Source: Gammaproteobacteria bacterium (GTDB taxonomy: Bacteria > Pseudomonadota > Gammaproteobacteria > JAPPPA01). Taken from it: 64,000 nucleotides of DNA. Under the pieces are notes generated by a model that did not search any database, had not been told where the DNA came from, and worked only from the letters and a program-made list of their open reading frames with translations. The position numbers and the translations under genes are program-made. Of the stretch, positions 1-8,588 are shown in pieces. The stretch is taken from contig JAUHZK010000005.1 in the NCBI GenBank assembly GCA_030425645.1, forward strand, positions 62,001 through 126,000. Reading direction: 5' to 3'. Each line of letters opens with the position of its first letter. Position 1 is the first letter of the stretch.

Positions 1-1
1 A

Positions 2-214
2 GTGCTAGTGAGCGGATTTGCCGTGATGTCACTGTCACCGTTTGAACCAAGTGCGCGGATGTCCGAGCTGGCGCTCATCACAATCACCACGGCGCTAATA
101 TTTGATCTGCTATTTTTGCCTGCACTGATCGCCACGGTAGACCGAGCGAAAGCCAAGGTAACCGACGATCAAGTCGACGAAACGGTTAAGCCAGAGGCAT
201 CCATCGCGTTATAG
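2..214 (+). CDS. C-terminus of an RND/MMPL-family exporter (5' truncated by window edge)
   Basis: Only the last 70 residues are visible. They contain two hydrophobic segments, the second ending in FLPALIATVDR, followed by a polar tail. This is the usual end of RND/MMPL exporters, where the last two helices precede a short cytoplasmic tail. The true start lies left of the window; the GTG at position 2 is not a credible start. The last 46 bases overlap the 3' end of the convergent hisI gene. The substrate cannot be inferred. The family call rests on a short stretch. Confidence 0.6.
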   Translation: MLVSGFAVMSLSPFEPSARMSELALITITTALIFDLLFLPALIATVDRAKAKVTDDQVDETVKPEASIAL

Positions 215-564
215 AAACAGTTATTACGATTGGTGTGGCAAGCCGGGCCGGTTTGATTTACGAGTAGCAACAGCGTATCGCCGTCACAGTCAGTGCGCAT
301 TTCTACCAGCTTCTGCACATGGCCAGATGACTCACCCTTGCGCCAATAGGTTTGCCGCGAACGCGACCAGTAACACACTTGGCCAGTGGCTAAGGTTTCT
401 CGAATACTGGCTTCGTTCATCCACGCCATCATCAACACTTCTTTGGTAGCCGCTTGCTGAGCAATCGCGGGAATCAAACCATCAGCGTTGTACCGCAACG
501 CGGCCAAAGTTTCATCTAAGGTGCGCTGGGTACCGTCTGGCGCTTCTTCGAGTAATTTGAACAT
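169..564 (-). CDS. hisI: Phosphoribosyl-AMP cyclohydrolase HisI
   Basis: This 131-residue protein catalyses ring opening of phosphoribosyl-AMP, the third step of histidine biosynthesis, in the cytosol. The family signature is complete: MAWMN at residues 46-50, YWSRSR near 65-70, WRKGESSGH near 74-82, the acidic cluster D92-C93-D94-D96, and Cys109 and Cys116. Cys93, Cys109 and Cys116 are the zinc ligands known for the family. It is the last gene of a leftward cluster, 23 bases behind a metal ABC permease, and not in a his operon. Zur-regulated second copies of zinc enzymes, HisI included, are known in other proteobacteria, so this may be a low-zinc paralogue (inference). Its ligands look canonical, so it is not a zinc-free form. 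Confidence 0.93.
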   Translation of the reverse strand: MFKLLEEAPDGTQRTLDETLAALRYNADGLIPAIAQQAATKEVLMMAWMNEASIRETLATGQVCYWSRSRQTYWRKGESSGHVQKLVEMRTDCDGDTLLLLVNQTGPACHTNRNNCFYNAMDASGLTVSST

Positions 565-587
565 ACTGTGTATTTATTGAAGGCCGC

Positions 588-1331
588 CTAAGATTGACGA
601 CGAGTTCGGCTAAACAAAAACGCATTGTAGCCTAAGCCAGCCACCGCCAGCGCAACCACAACGGCGGGTCCAGCGGGCAAATCCAAATTCACTGATAGCG
701 CAAACCCAAGCACGTAACCAACTACCCCAATGCCCCAGGCACTGCGCAGCCGACGGCTAGCAAGGCTAGGCAACACCAAGGTTGCGAATACAAGGTAGAG
801 GCCGATCATTTGTACCGACGATGTCACCACAAGTGAAAAAAGCAGGTAAAAACCACGCTGCCCGCCCAGAAACCATAACCCCAGCACGGCGCTGTAAAGC
901 AACGCTACCGGCCACAAATCAGCCCAGCCCAACCACAAGATTTGACCCGACAGCAGGCGACTAATGTGTTCAGACGCATGCGGGTCTTGGGCCAACAACA
1001 GCAACACTACCGACGCCGCTACAACATAGACAGAACCGATAATAGCTTCTTGTCGCTGCGGGTAACGCGTCTCGGTCCAAGCTAAGCCAGACGCTGCCAC
1101 CAAAGCCGCCGCCACCGCAAACAGCTGCATTAACCAGCTACCCTCAAAACCGAGCAACACCGCGACAATAACGCCCAAAGCCGCCATCTGTGCGATGGTC
1201 AGGTCAATAAAGATAATGCCGCGTCGCAAAACCTCCTGACCAAACACCACATGCGTCAGCACTACCATCAGCCCCGCCGCAAAAGGCGGCAGCAGCCAAT
1301 GGTAGTTGTGCCAAAGATCGTACATGGTCAA
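588..1331 (-). CDS. Metal ABC transporter permease, ZnuB type
   Basis: The protein has 247 residues and about seven or eight hydrophobic helices, as in the ABC-3 (ZnuB/MntB/TroC) permease family. Segments such as GIIFIDLTIAQMAALG and the late YLVFATLVLPSLASR are typical. It should move zinc or manganese across the inner membrane. Its start lies 4 bases downstream of the binding-protein stop, so the two are probably co-translated. No ABC ATPase gene is present in the cluster, which is odd: znuC usually sits beside znuB. The ATPase must be elsewhere or shared. Metal specificity is inferred from neighbours only. Confidence 0.85.
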   Translation of the reverse strand: MTMYDLWHNYHWLLPPFAAGLMVVLTHVVFGQEVLRRGIIFIDLTIAQMAALGVIVAVLLGFEGSWLMQLFAVAAALVAASGLAWTETRYPQRQEAIIGSVYVVAASVVLLLLAQDPHASEHISRLLSGQILWLGWADLWPVALLYSAVLGLWFLGGQRGFYLLFSLVVTSSVQMIGLYLVFATLVLPSLASRRLRSAWGIGVVGYVLGFALSVNLDLPAGPAVVVALAVAGLGYNAFLFSRTRRQS

Positions 1332-1335
1332 GACG

Positions 1336-2229
1336 TTAGCGTGCTGCTAACAGGCGATCAATACTGATTTGGAACAAAGAATACAAATCCTCTGCACCCT
1401 CAGCACCTGGTGAAAACGGCAGCACGACAGCGGGACTATTTAGCTTACGCGCCAAGCGTTCAGCGTTCTTAGTCGGCTGCGCAGCCGTGGTAAGCACCGC
1501 TAATACCGACTGACCTTCCAACAAATTATGTAACTTCTGTACATGTTTAGCCGAAGGTGGAACGCCGGGTTTCGGCTCTAGTGTCGCCAATCGTTGCAGC
1601 CCCAGCCACTCCGCAAAGTAGCTAAAGTTCTTGTGGTACGCCACGTACTGCAGCCCTTTAAGCGGCGCTGCTTGTTGCTCCCACTGCTCAATGGCGAGCG
1701 CCCAACGCGCCGCAAAATCAACAAAACGTTGGCGATAGTGATGGCTATTTTCAGCATCAACAACCATCAACCGGTCGCGCAACACTTCCGCAATTTGCAG
1801 CAAACGATGTGGATCCAAATGTACATGCGGGTTACCCCCGGCATGCACATCACCCATACTACGCGTGACTTTTTGCAGTACTTCCAGTCGTTCTACTTGT
1901 TCAGCTGCCATTAGATGACCAGGCTGATCCGCTTGAATACGAGGATTGCCGGCCTGTCGTAACAGTACCGGTAACCAACCTACTTCCATTTCAGCGCCTG
2001 TGCAGACCAACATATCGGCCTTGCGGGCTTTAGCCACCAGCGATGGTCGCGCTTCAATGTAGTGCGGATCTTGGTAAGCAGTGGTGGCCGAATAGATCGT
2101 GGCCTCAGGTGCCAACTCTTTCGCCAGCGAGCCCCATTCAGGCTCACAGGCAAAAATGTTTAGCGCCCATGACTGGGCGCTAAACAAACCAGCCAAAGCC
2201 ACTGAAGCAAGCTTAATAAAGCTTCTCAT
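1336..2229 (-). CDS. Zinc/manganese-binding periplasmic protein, ZnuA-like
   Basis: This 297-residue protein is the substrate-binding component of a cluster A-I metal ABC transporter. An N-terminal signal peptide ends near SAQSWA (residues 18-23). Candidate metal ligands are His56 (in DPHYIEARPS), His135/His137 (in NPHVHLDP) and His199 (in YHKNFSYF), followed by a late acidic PGAEGAED stretch. These match the His-His-His-acidic arrangement of ZnuA/TroA proteins. The long His-rich loop of enterobacterial ZnuA is absent. It lies between an outer-membrane barrel gene (15 bases upstream) and the permease gene (4 bases downstream), giving a periplasm-to-cytoplasm route for metal. Confidence 0.88.
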   Translation of the reverse strand: MRSFIKLASVALAGLFSAQSWALNIFACEPEWGSLAKELAPEATIYSATTAYQDPHYIEARPSLVAKARKADMLVCTGAEMEVGWLPVLLRQAGNPRIQADQPGHLMAAEQVERLEVLQKVTRSMGDVHAGGNPHVHLDPHRLLQIAEVLRDRLMVVDAENSHHYRQRFVDFAARWALAIEQWEQQAAPLKGLQYVAYHKNFSYFAEWLGLQRLATLEPKPGVPPSAKHVQKLHNLLEGQSVLAVLTTAAQPTKNAERLARKLNSPAVVLPFSPGAEGAEDLYSLFQISIDRLLAAR

Positions 2230-2244
2230 CAGTAAAGGCTACCG

Positions 2245-3507
2245 CTAGAAGCGGTGCGCGCCATGTGAACCCAAGGAATAAACGTACTGGAGGAAGATTT
2301 GTTGATCTTTTTCCTCACCCGGATGGCGAGAGTCTTCGGTTGAATACTGCAAACGTAGGCGCGAGAACTCGCTATTGCTGTAGTCGAACATAATCGTGCT
2401 ACGCGCCGGCTTCACGTCCTCATCGGCCCAACCACTTTCCTCAATCAAGTCGTCAGCACTGCCAAAACCAGTGAAACTTACATTGCTAAATTGGTTATCT
2501 GAATCCAGCTGGTCGTAACGCAGACCTACACGCCAGCGCGGTACAAATTGATAAACCGCCTGGACGTACCAGCCTGTTTGATCAGCAACGATATTACCGT
2601 CACCCGACTCAGCGTTAGCTGCATCTTCAAACTCAAACTCACCGTCCATCTCGCGCACAAAGTATTCAGCTTGAATCTTCAAATTGCGCTGTTTGGCGTT
2701 GCCGTTGGGCGCCCATTTATATACAAAATCAACACCCGAGATGGTCACGTCACCCAGAAACTCATTATCTGGGGCGTCGCCGCCACCGTGGCTGTGACCG
2801 CCAAGCTCGGTGACAACATCGTCAGCTTGCAAATGGCTGACGCCTAACTGCCAGCTGTTGCTGGCACCAATGTCGCCACCAATATGTGCAAACAACACCG
2901 CCGAACCACGACCATCTTGTGGTGACCCGCCAGTAGGGAAAGCATCGCCACGGGCCCACTCGGCACCCACCTCAAGGAAGGTCTCTGTCGGCGCTATCCA
3001 ACGCGCCTGTAAACCAGTGTCATTAAACTGGCGGCCCAACAAGGCACGGTACACCAGTGGCGCATCAGCAAAGTCCCATGCATGCTTGTGATGCACGTTT
3101 AGGTAACCTAGCTCAGAAAAGAACTTACCGCCCTTAACGGTAAAACCATGCGGTAAAGCCGTGGTTTGGAAAAAGGCCTCTTCAATATCAAGCTCTGTTT
3201 CGCCCTCGTCTTGATGAATGCCCAAGGTAATCTTGCCGTAAAACTTGTCATCAACGTCGGCGCTACCCACCAACTCGATCTCGTTAATAGCAAAACCTTC
3301 TTCAGCCACCCCGGCTTCTCCACCTAGCGGGAAACCAGCAATCTCGTAATCTTCATCGTTGTCATAGATCGCTAAACCAGCATCTAAAATCAAACTAATC
3401 GCAGGGTTAAATTCGGTCGAAGAAATACGGCCGCGATTTTGTGCGTCCGCTACAGAAGAAAAAGCCACAGCCGCAGAAGCAGCCATCCATACAGAAATAT
3501 TTTTCAC
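2245..3507 (-). CDS. Outer-membrane beta-barrel protein with His-rich loop, probable metal porin
   Basis: The 420-residue protein has a signal peptide ending near SVADA (about residue 22), then alternating amphipathic strands with aromatic girdles, and ends in a hydrophobic/aromatic residue pattern (AHRF) suited to outer-membrane insertion. Residues 236-243 form a loop GGHSHGGG, and HHKHAWDF lies at 139-146; both could bind metal. It is not a TonB-dependent receptor: no plug domain is visible. Being just upstream of znuA-like and znuB-like genes, it probably admits zinc or a zinc chelate across the outer membrane. The function is inferred from context; the barrel assignment is from sequence pattern. 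Confidence 0.75.
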   Translation of the reverse strand: MKNISVWMAASAAVAFSSVADAQNRGRISSTEFNPAISLILDAGLAIYDNDEDYEIAGFPLGGEAGVAEEGFAINEIELVGSADVDDKFYGKITLGIHQDEGETELDIEEAFFQTTALPHGFTVKGGKFFSELGYLNVHHKHAWDFADAPLVYRALLGRQFNDTGLQARWIAPTETFLEVGAEWARGDAFPTGGSPQDGRGSAVLFAHIGGDIGASNSWQLGVSHLQADDVVTELGGHSHGGGDAPDNEFLGDVTISGVDFVYKWAPNGNAKQRNLKIQAEYFVREMDGEFEFEDAANAESGDGNIVADQTGWYVQAVYQFVPRWRVGLRYDQLDSDNQFSNVSFTGFGSADDLIEESGWADEDVKPARSTIMFDYSNSEFSRLRLQYSTEDSRHPGEEKDQQIFLQYVYSLGSHGAHRF

Positions 3508-3516
3508 AGGAATATC

Positions 3517-3594
3517 CTAGTTAATCCAATAGCAAGCAACGCCCCGAAATGGGCGTTACAACAATCTCAAACAGTGTTAAGAAGGATTAACTAG
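3517..3594. repeat. Nested inverted repeats between the first two genes of the metal operon
   Basis: Perfect 11-base arms CTAGTTAATCC (3517-3527) and GGATTAACTAG (3584-3594) enclose an inner hairpin with arms AACGCCC (3538-3544) and GGGCGTT (3551-3557). The right outer arm covers the stop codon of the DUF2946-like gene. No T-run follows on either strand, so it is not a standard terminator. It could be an intercistronic mRNA structure or an operator. Confidence 0.7.
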
Positions 3595-3877
3595 CGGGAG
3601 GAGCACGGGATTGGTAGTGCCACTGCTGCTGACGGGCCACCAGCAAAACTGGAACCAACGTAGCGGCAAAAAGAAAGGCCACAAACACCGGCAGCGTTGG
3701 CGATGTCGTCAGGACATCATCAGCAGCTACCAGTTTGCACATCACACAACTATGCTCCGCGCCACCAATGCCTTCAGCTTCGTGATGACCTAGATGGAAC
3801 GCAGCCGCCAGCTGACCGACCAACCAGAGTGCGGCTAGTAGACCAATCCAACGCGAGAGTGTGCGGCGCTTAAACAT
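3587..3877 (-). CDS. Small membrane/periplasmic protein with His/Cys motif (DUF2946-like)
   Basis: The protein has 96 residues, two hydrophobic segments (about 11-27 and 63-80) and, between them, HLGHHEAEG followed by HSCVMCKL. The spacing of His residues and a CxxC pair in a short exported protein resembles the DUF2946 family, often found next to metal-transport genes. It is the first gene of the leftward operon running through the barrel, ZnuA-like, ZnuB-like and HisI genes. A metal-binding or sensing role is plausible but not proven. The family match is by eye and moderate. Confidence 0.6.
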   Translation of the reverse strand: MFKRRTLSRWIGLLAALWLVGQLAAAFHLGHHEAEGIGGAEHSCVMCKLVAADDVLTTSPTLPVFVAFLFAATLVPVLLVARQQQWHYQSRAPPAS

Positions 3878-3913
3878 CCCGCCATTCTGACTGCAAAGCC
3901 AAATAAGCTCAAG

Positions 3914-3928
3914 CCTAAGAGACTTAGG
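3914..3928. promoter_or_regulatory. Short palindrome in the metal-operon/aceE divergent region
   Basis: The sequence CCTAAG-AGA-CTTAGG is a perfect 6-base inverted repeat with a 3-base centre. It lies 37-51 bases upstream of the DUF2946-like start and about 82-96 upstream of aceE, so it could be an operator for either. It does not resemble the AT-rich gammaproteobacterial Zur box or a PdhR box. Confidence 0.3.
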
Positions 3929-4009
3929 AAAGCGGCTAAGTGTTAGAGAGATGGCTTGTATTTAGCTGTATTTACGCCTAAACCCATAGAGAGCAGATAA
4001 GGCGTTTAT

Positions 4010-6673
4010 ATGGCGTTTGAAGTGCATAAATTTAGGGGCACCGACAGCGACCCTCAGGAAACCGATGAGTGGCGAGAGGCGATCCAAGCCGTTATTCAAC
4101 AGGCCGGTCCAGAGCGCGCGCAGTACTTATTACGCAAAGTATTCTATGAGGCCTATGAGGCAGGCGTTGAATTGCCAGACACCTCACACACGCCCTACTT
4201 AAACAGTATTCCTCGTCACCGGCAGCCCGATTATCCCGGCGATTTGGAACTTGAAGACCGCCTCATGCAAGCCATTCGTTGGAACGCCGTCGCCATGGTG
4301 GTCGCAGCCAACAAAGGCGACGCCGACCTAGGTGGCCATATTGCCAGCTACCAATCTTCCGCCGTACTTTACGAAGTCGGCTTTAACCATTTCTGGAAAG
4401 CCAACAAGACACAACAACAAGGTGACCTACTCTATATTCAAGGGCATTCTGCACCCGGTATCTACGCTCGTGCTTTTCTAGAAGGCCGAATCAGCGAAGA
4501 CCAACTCAATCATTTTCGGCGGGAGGTAGATGGCCAAGGGTTATCGTCTTATCCGCACCCTTATCTAATGCCAGAGTTCTGGCAACTCAGCACCGTTAGC
4601 ATGGGTTTAGGGCCGATTATGGCCATCTATCAAGCCCGTTTTATGAAATACCTACAACACCGGAAGCTGTTACCCGCCAGCGGTACAGGCAATCTCGGCC
4701 GCAAGGTTTGGGCCTTTTTAGGGGATGGTGAAACTGACGAGCCCGAAAGCCAGGGCGCGATTGCTTTAGCCGCGCGAGAAAAACTCGACAACCTGATCTT
4801 TGTTATTAACTGCAATCTGCAACGGCTAGATGGGCCGGTTCGCGGCAACGGCAAAATCATTCAAGAGCTAGAAGGTAATTTCCGTGGTGCTGGCTGGCAT
4901 GTCATTAAGGTTATCTGGGGCAGCGGCTGGGACAAACTACTAGAACGCGATCACAAAGGCCTACTGCGGGTACGCATGATGGAATGCGTGGATGGCGAAT
5001 ACCAAGCCTTCCGCGCTACCAACGGCGCCTTTGTACGCCAACACTTTTTTGGCAAATACCCTGAGCTACTAGAAATGGTCGCTGACCTTAGCGACGAGGA
5101 AATTTATTTCGAGCTGTTACGTGGTGGCCACGATTCGGAAAAAGTCTACGCCGCCTATGACGAGGCCTCGCGTAGCGTCGACAAACCCACCGTAATACTG
5201 GCCAAAACCGTGAAAGGATATGGCATGGGCGAAGCCGGTGAAGGCCAAAACATTACCCATCAGCAGAAGAAACTCGCGGCCGATCAGCTACAAAAATTTG
5301 CTGAGCGCTTCCATATTCCGATTACCCCAGAAATGGCTGCCAATCTAAGTTATTACAAACCGGCCGATGACTCGCCGGAGATGCAATATCTGCGGGAACG
5401 CCGTGAAGCTCTCGGCGGTTATTTACCCAGCCGTAACGGCGATGCTGAAAAGCTAAGCATTCCCGATATCAATCTATTCGAGAAACTACTGGAAGACAGC
5501 GGCGAGCGGGAAATTTCTACCACCATGGCGGCGGTGCGTTGCCTGATTGCGATTGCCCGCAACCGTGATATTGGCCCCCGCTTAGTACCAATTGTGGCTG
5601 ACGAGGCACGTACCTTTGGCATGGAGGGCATGTTCCGACAAGTTGGCATTTACGCACCGGAAGGCCAACTCTATGAGCCGGTAGACGCCAAAGACATCAT
5701 GCCCTACCGCGAAGACGAGAAAGGCCAAATACTAGAAGAAGGCATTACCGAAGCCGGCGCCATCTCCTCGTGGATTGCCGCCGCCACCAGCTATGCCAAC
5801 CACGGCGTCAGCATGATCCCGGTCTATATCTTCTATTCCATGTTTGGATTTCAGCGCATTGGGGATCTGGCTTGGGCGGCAGGCGATATGCTTGCGCGAG
5901 GCTTTTTAATCGGCGGCACCTCGGGCCGCACCACGCTAAACGGCGAAGGCCTGCAGCACCAAGATGGCCATAGCCAACTGGTCGCCGGCACCATTCCCAA
6001 CTGCCTTAGCTACGACCCTAGCTTTGCCTATGAAGTCGCCATTATTTTGCATGATGGCTTAAAACGCATGTATGAGCAGAACCAAAACCTGTTCTATTAC
6101 ATCACCACACTGAATGAGAACTACCCACAACCCGCCATGCCCGCGGGCTGCGAAGAAGGCATCTTAAAAGGTTTGTATTGCCCTGCTCCCAACCCCAAGG
6201 CAGAAATACAGCTGCTCAGCTGCGGCGCTATTTTTCGCGAGGCCCAGGCCGCCGCCAAACTGCTGAAAGACGACTACGGCATTAAAGCGCAATGCTGGTC
6301 AGCCACCAGCTTTAACTTGCTCGCACGCGACGGCCATGACTGTGACCGCTACAACCGCCTGAATCCTGAGCAAACACCCAAAACCAGCTGGCTAAACCAA
6401 TGCCTTGCAGACCAGCAAGGTCCGGTTATCGCTGCCAGCGATTATGTACAAGCGTATGCCGAGCAGGTCCGTGCTTTTATCCCATCGCCTTATACCGTAT
6501 TGGGCACAGACGGTTTTGGCCGTTCTGATAGCCGCGAATCACTGCGTAGTTTCTTCGAGGTTGACCGCTACCACATTGTTATCGCAGCACTAGACGCGCT
6601 GGGTAAAGACCGCAGCGACGCCATCAAACGCTACCAAATAGATGCGGAAAAACCGAACCCAAGGGAGGTGTAA
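4010..6673 (+). CDS. aceE: Pyruvate dehydrogenase E1 component (homodimeric type)
   Basis: The protein has 887 residues, the same length as the E. coli enzyme. It is the thiamine-diphosphate-dependent decarboxylase of the pyruvate dehydrogenase complex, converting pyruvate to the acetyl group handed to E2. The thiamine-diphosphate motif begins at GDGETDEPES (about residues 238-247) and continues to the Asn-containing INCN near 269. The conserved QGHSAPGIYARAFLEGR and GRTTLNGEGLQHQDGHS segments are present. It starts just after a short leader region and is followed after 2 bases by aceF. No lpd gene follows within the window. No PdhR site was seen. Confidence 0.97.
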   Translation: MAFEVHKFRGTDSDPQETDEWREAIQAVIQQAGPERAQYLLRKVFYEAYEAGVELPDTSHTPYLNSIPRHRQPDYPGDLELEDRLMQAIRWNAVAMVVAANKGDADLGGHIASYQSSAVLYEVGFNHFWKANKTQQQGDLLYIQGHSAPGIYARAFLEGRISEDQLNHFRREVDGQGLSSYPHPYLMPEFWQLSTVSMGLGPIMAIYQARFMKYLQHRKLLPASGTGNLGRKVWAFLGDGETDEPESQGAIALAAREKLDNLIFVINCNLQRLDGPVRGNGKIIQELEGNFRGAGWHVIKVIWGSGWDKLLERDHKGLLRVRMMECVDGEYQAFRATNGAFVRQHFFGKYPELLEMVADLSDEEIYFELLRGGHDSEKVYAAYDEASRSVDKPTVILAKTVKGYGMGEAGEGQNITHQQKKLAADQLQKFAERFHIPITPEMAANLSYYKPADDSPEMQYLRERREALGGYLPSRNGDAEKLSIPDINLFEKLLEDSGEREISTTMAAVRCLIAIARNRDIGPRLVPIVADEARTFGMEGMFRQVGIYAPEGQLYEPVDAKDIMPYREDEKGQILEEGITEAGAISSWIAAATSYANHGVSMIPVYIFYSMFGFQRIGDLAWAAGDMLARGFLIGGTSGRTTLNGEGLQHQDGHSQLVAGTIPNCLSYDPSFAYEVAIILHDGLKRMYEQNQNLFYYITTLNENYPQPAMPAGCEEGILKGLYCPAPNPKAEIQLLSCGAIFREAQAAAKLLKDDYGIKAQCWSATSFNLLARDGHDCDRYNRLNPEQTPKTSWLNQCLADQQGPVIAASDYVQAYAEQVRAFIPSPYTVLGTDGFGRSDSRESLRSFFEVDRYHIVIAALDALGKDRSDAIKRYQIDAEKPNPREV

Positions 6674-6675
6674 CG

Positions 6676-7950
6676 ATGGCTTCAATCAACATCACCATCC
6701 CCGATCTCGGCGATATTGAAGACGTCGAAGTGATTGAAGTGTTGGTTAAGGTTGGCGACACCATTGCCGCCGATGATCCTGTCATCGTGCTCGAGTCAGC
6801 CAAAGCCTCGATGGATATTCCCTGCCCTACGGCGGGCACCATTGAATCCATCGCCGTTAACGTCGGCGACAAGGTCAATAGCGGCGACGCACTACTGCAA
6901 CTACTCGGCTCAGAGGAAGAGTCCGAATCTGAGCCAGAGCCAGCAACCGCCGCAGAAGCAACTGAAACAGAAAACAACCACCAAGCAGCACCGGCAAACT
7001 TAGAGCCAACAGCCGAGGACGCTGCCAACGATCCAGCACCAGTTAGTAGCAACTCTAGTGCCGGCCCTAGCCCCATTCACGCCAGCCCAGCGGTGCGTCG
7101 TATTGCTAGCGAACACGCCGTTGATCTTAGCCAGATTACCGGCACTGGCCCGCATGGCCGCATTACTAAAGCGGATATACAAAACCATCTCGGACTCCAA
7201 GCTGCGCCGGCTTCGACAGCGACATCCACTTCTCAGCCGAAACCCAGCAGCAGCGAGACCATTGCCCTTAGCCGGATACAAAAACTATCAGCGCAACATC
7301 TGCAGCAAAGCTGGGCCAATATCCCGCACGTCACTCATTTTGACGAAGCCGATATCACCGATTTAGAAGCCTGGCGCCAACAGCTTAAACAACAACAGCC
7401 CGACCAGGCGCTATCGCTACTGCCGTTTGTGATGAAAGCCGTCAGTTATTGCCTCGCGCAAGAGCCGCGTTTTAATAGCCAACTAAGTGCCGACGGCGAA
7501 TCACTACGGCTAAATGCGGAGATCAATCTCGGCATCGCCGTAGATACCGCCGATGGCTTAGTAGTGCCAGTCATCCAGCAGGTTGAGCAACAAGGCGTAC
7601 GATCACTAGCTAAAACCCTCGGCGAGACGGCGCAGCGCGCCCGCGACGGCAAACTGAGCCCAGCCGATCTTAAAGGCGGCAGTTTCACCATTAGCAACCT
7701 AGGTGGCATTGGCGGTCAGCATTTCACGCCGATTATTAATGCCCCAGAAGTCGGTATTTTAGGACTAGGGCAAGCCCGCTGGCAGCTCAAACGTATTGGC
7801 CCGCCGCAACAACAAGGCGACATCGAAGACCGACTAATACAACCGCTAGCACTGTCTTACGACCATCGCGTGATTGACGGTGCCGTGGCCGCGCGTTTTA
7901 TCGCCTTGCTAAAACAAGCATTAGAAGATTTACGCAAAATTTTGTTGTGA
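6676..7950 (+). CDS. aceF: Dihydrolipoamide acetyltransferase (E2) of pyruvate dehydrogenase
   Basis: This 424-residue protein transfers acetyl groups from E1 to CoA. It has one N-terminal lipoyl domain (residues 3-77) with the lipoylated lysine at Lys43 in ESAKASMDIP, an Ala/Glu/Pro-rich linker (about 80-130), a peripheral subunit-binding domain (about 134-172, SPAVRRIASEHAVDL), a second linker, and the catalytic domain ending in the HxxxDG motif, His397 in YDHRVIDG. E. coli has three lipoyl domains, so this is the short form seen in many marine relatives. A strong ribosome site (GGGAGGTG) precedes the ATG, 2 bases after aceE stops, indicating one operon. Confidence 0.96.
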   Translation: MASINITIPDLGDIEDVEVIEVLVKVGDTIAADDPVIVLESAKASMDIPCPTAGTIESIAVNVGDKVNSGDALLQLLGSEEESESEPEPATAAEATETENNHQAAPANLEPTAEDAANDPAPVSSNSSAGPSPIHASPAVRRIASEHAVDLSQITGTGPHGRITKADIQNHLGLQAAPASTATSTSQPKPSSSETIALSRIQKLSAQHLQQSWANIPHVTHFDEADITDLEAWRQQLKQQQPDQALSLLPFVMKAVSYCLAQEPRFNSQLSADGESLRLNAEINLGIAVDTADGLVVPVIQQVEQQGVRSLAKTLGETAQRARDGKLSPADLKGGSFTISNLGGIGGQHFTPIINAPEVGILGLGQARWQLKRIGPPQQQGDIEDRLIQPLALSYDHRVIDGAVAARFIALLKQALEDLRKILL

Positions 7951-8019
7951 GGCTGTCAACCCAAACTGGGGCATTGCGTTGACTTTAGTAAGTACCGAAA
8001 AATCCACCGGGGTCAGCGT

Positions 8020-8565
8020 ATGAAATCTATCAGCTTAATTATTGCCACTGCCGTCATTGTGTTCACGGCTGGCGTCAGCACGGCACAGGCCGGCCCACGT
8101 GTTAGCACGAGCCTGCAACTCCACTTTCCGCATGTCAGCGTCGGTCTACACAGCGGCGGCTATGTCAGCCTACGTGGCCACTATGGTCATCACGGTCATC
8201 ACCATCGGCGTCACCATCACCGACATCACCACCACCGGGGTTACGCCAGCTGGCAGCACCGGCCACGACAGCAACATCACTACGGTTACGACTATGGCTA
8301 CGGCGATAGTTATGCACCGCAGCACTACCACCATCGAGACCAGCGAACCCGAGCAGCCGCCAAGCCTGCCGCTAGCCAACCAATGGCAAAAGCCACAAGC
8401 AGCAGCGAGTTAACTCACAAACATCCGCACCATAAAAACCGTCGCCATCATCGCCACGGACCGCATGATGCTCACGGCAAAATTCATCTACGCCAACATC
8501 AGTTTTGCGCCCAAGAATCGCAGCGACCAGAGGCCTGCCTAGCCAGAATTCATCACCAACATTAG
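8020..8565 (+). CDS. Histidine-rich secreted protein
   Basis: This 181-residue protein has a clear signal peptide (residues 1-24, cleavage after TAQA). The mature part is very rich in His, with a block of alternating His/Arg at about 54-73, Tyr/Gly/His repeats around 85-104, and a second His/Lys/Arg cluster at 133-155. A single Cys-x(9)-Cys pair sits near the end. Such composition suggests periplasmic binding of divalent metals or of anionic surfaces; no enzyme motif is visible. It lies 69 bases after aceF and converges on an araC-type gene. Function is not known; metal binding is inferred from composition. Confidence 0.7.
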   Translation: MKSISLIIATAVIVFTAGVSTAQAGPRVSTSLQLHFPHVSVGLHSGGYVSLRGHYGHHGHHHRRHHHRHHHHRGYASWQHRPRQQHHYGYDYGYGDSYAPQHYHHRDQRTRAAAKPAASQPMAKATSSSELTHKHPHHKNRRHHRHGPHDAHGKIHLRQHQFCAQESQRPEACLARIHHQH

Positions 8566-8588
8566 GGACAGAACTAGAGCAGCTGCCG

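Noticed and set aside
3878-4009. Zur box upstream of the metal operon
   Set aside because: No match to the AT-rich TGTTATA-type palindrome was found; only an unrelated CCTAAG palindrome is present.
8165-8240. CAC/CAT tandem repeat as a possible microsatellite
   Set aside because: The repeat is irregular in DNA and follows from His codons in a coding region.
8042-8413. Thr/Ile/Val-rich 123-residue frame overlapping the His-rich gene
   Set aside because: It is a frame-shifted reading of CAT/CAC repeats; the other frame has a proper signal peptide.
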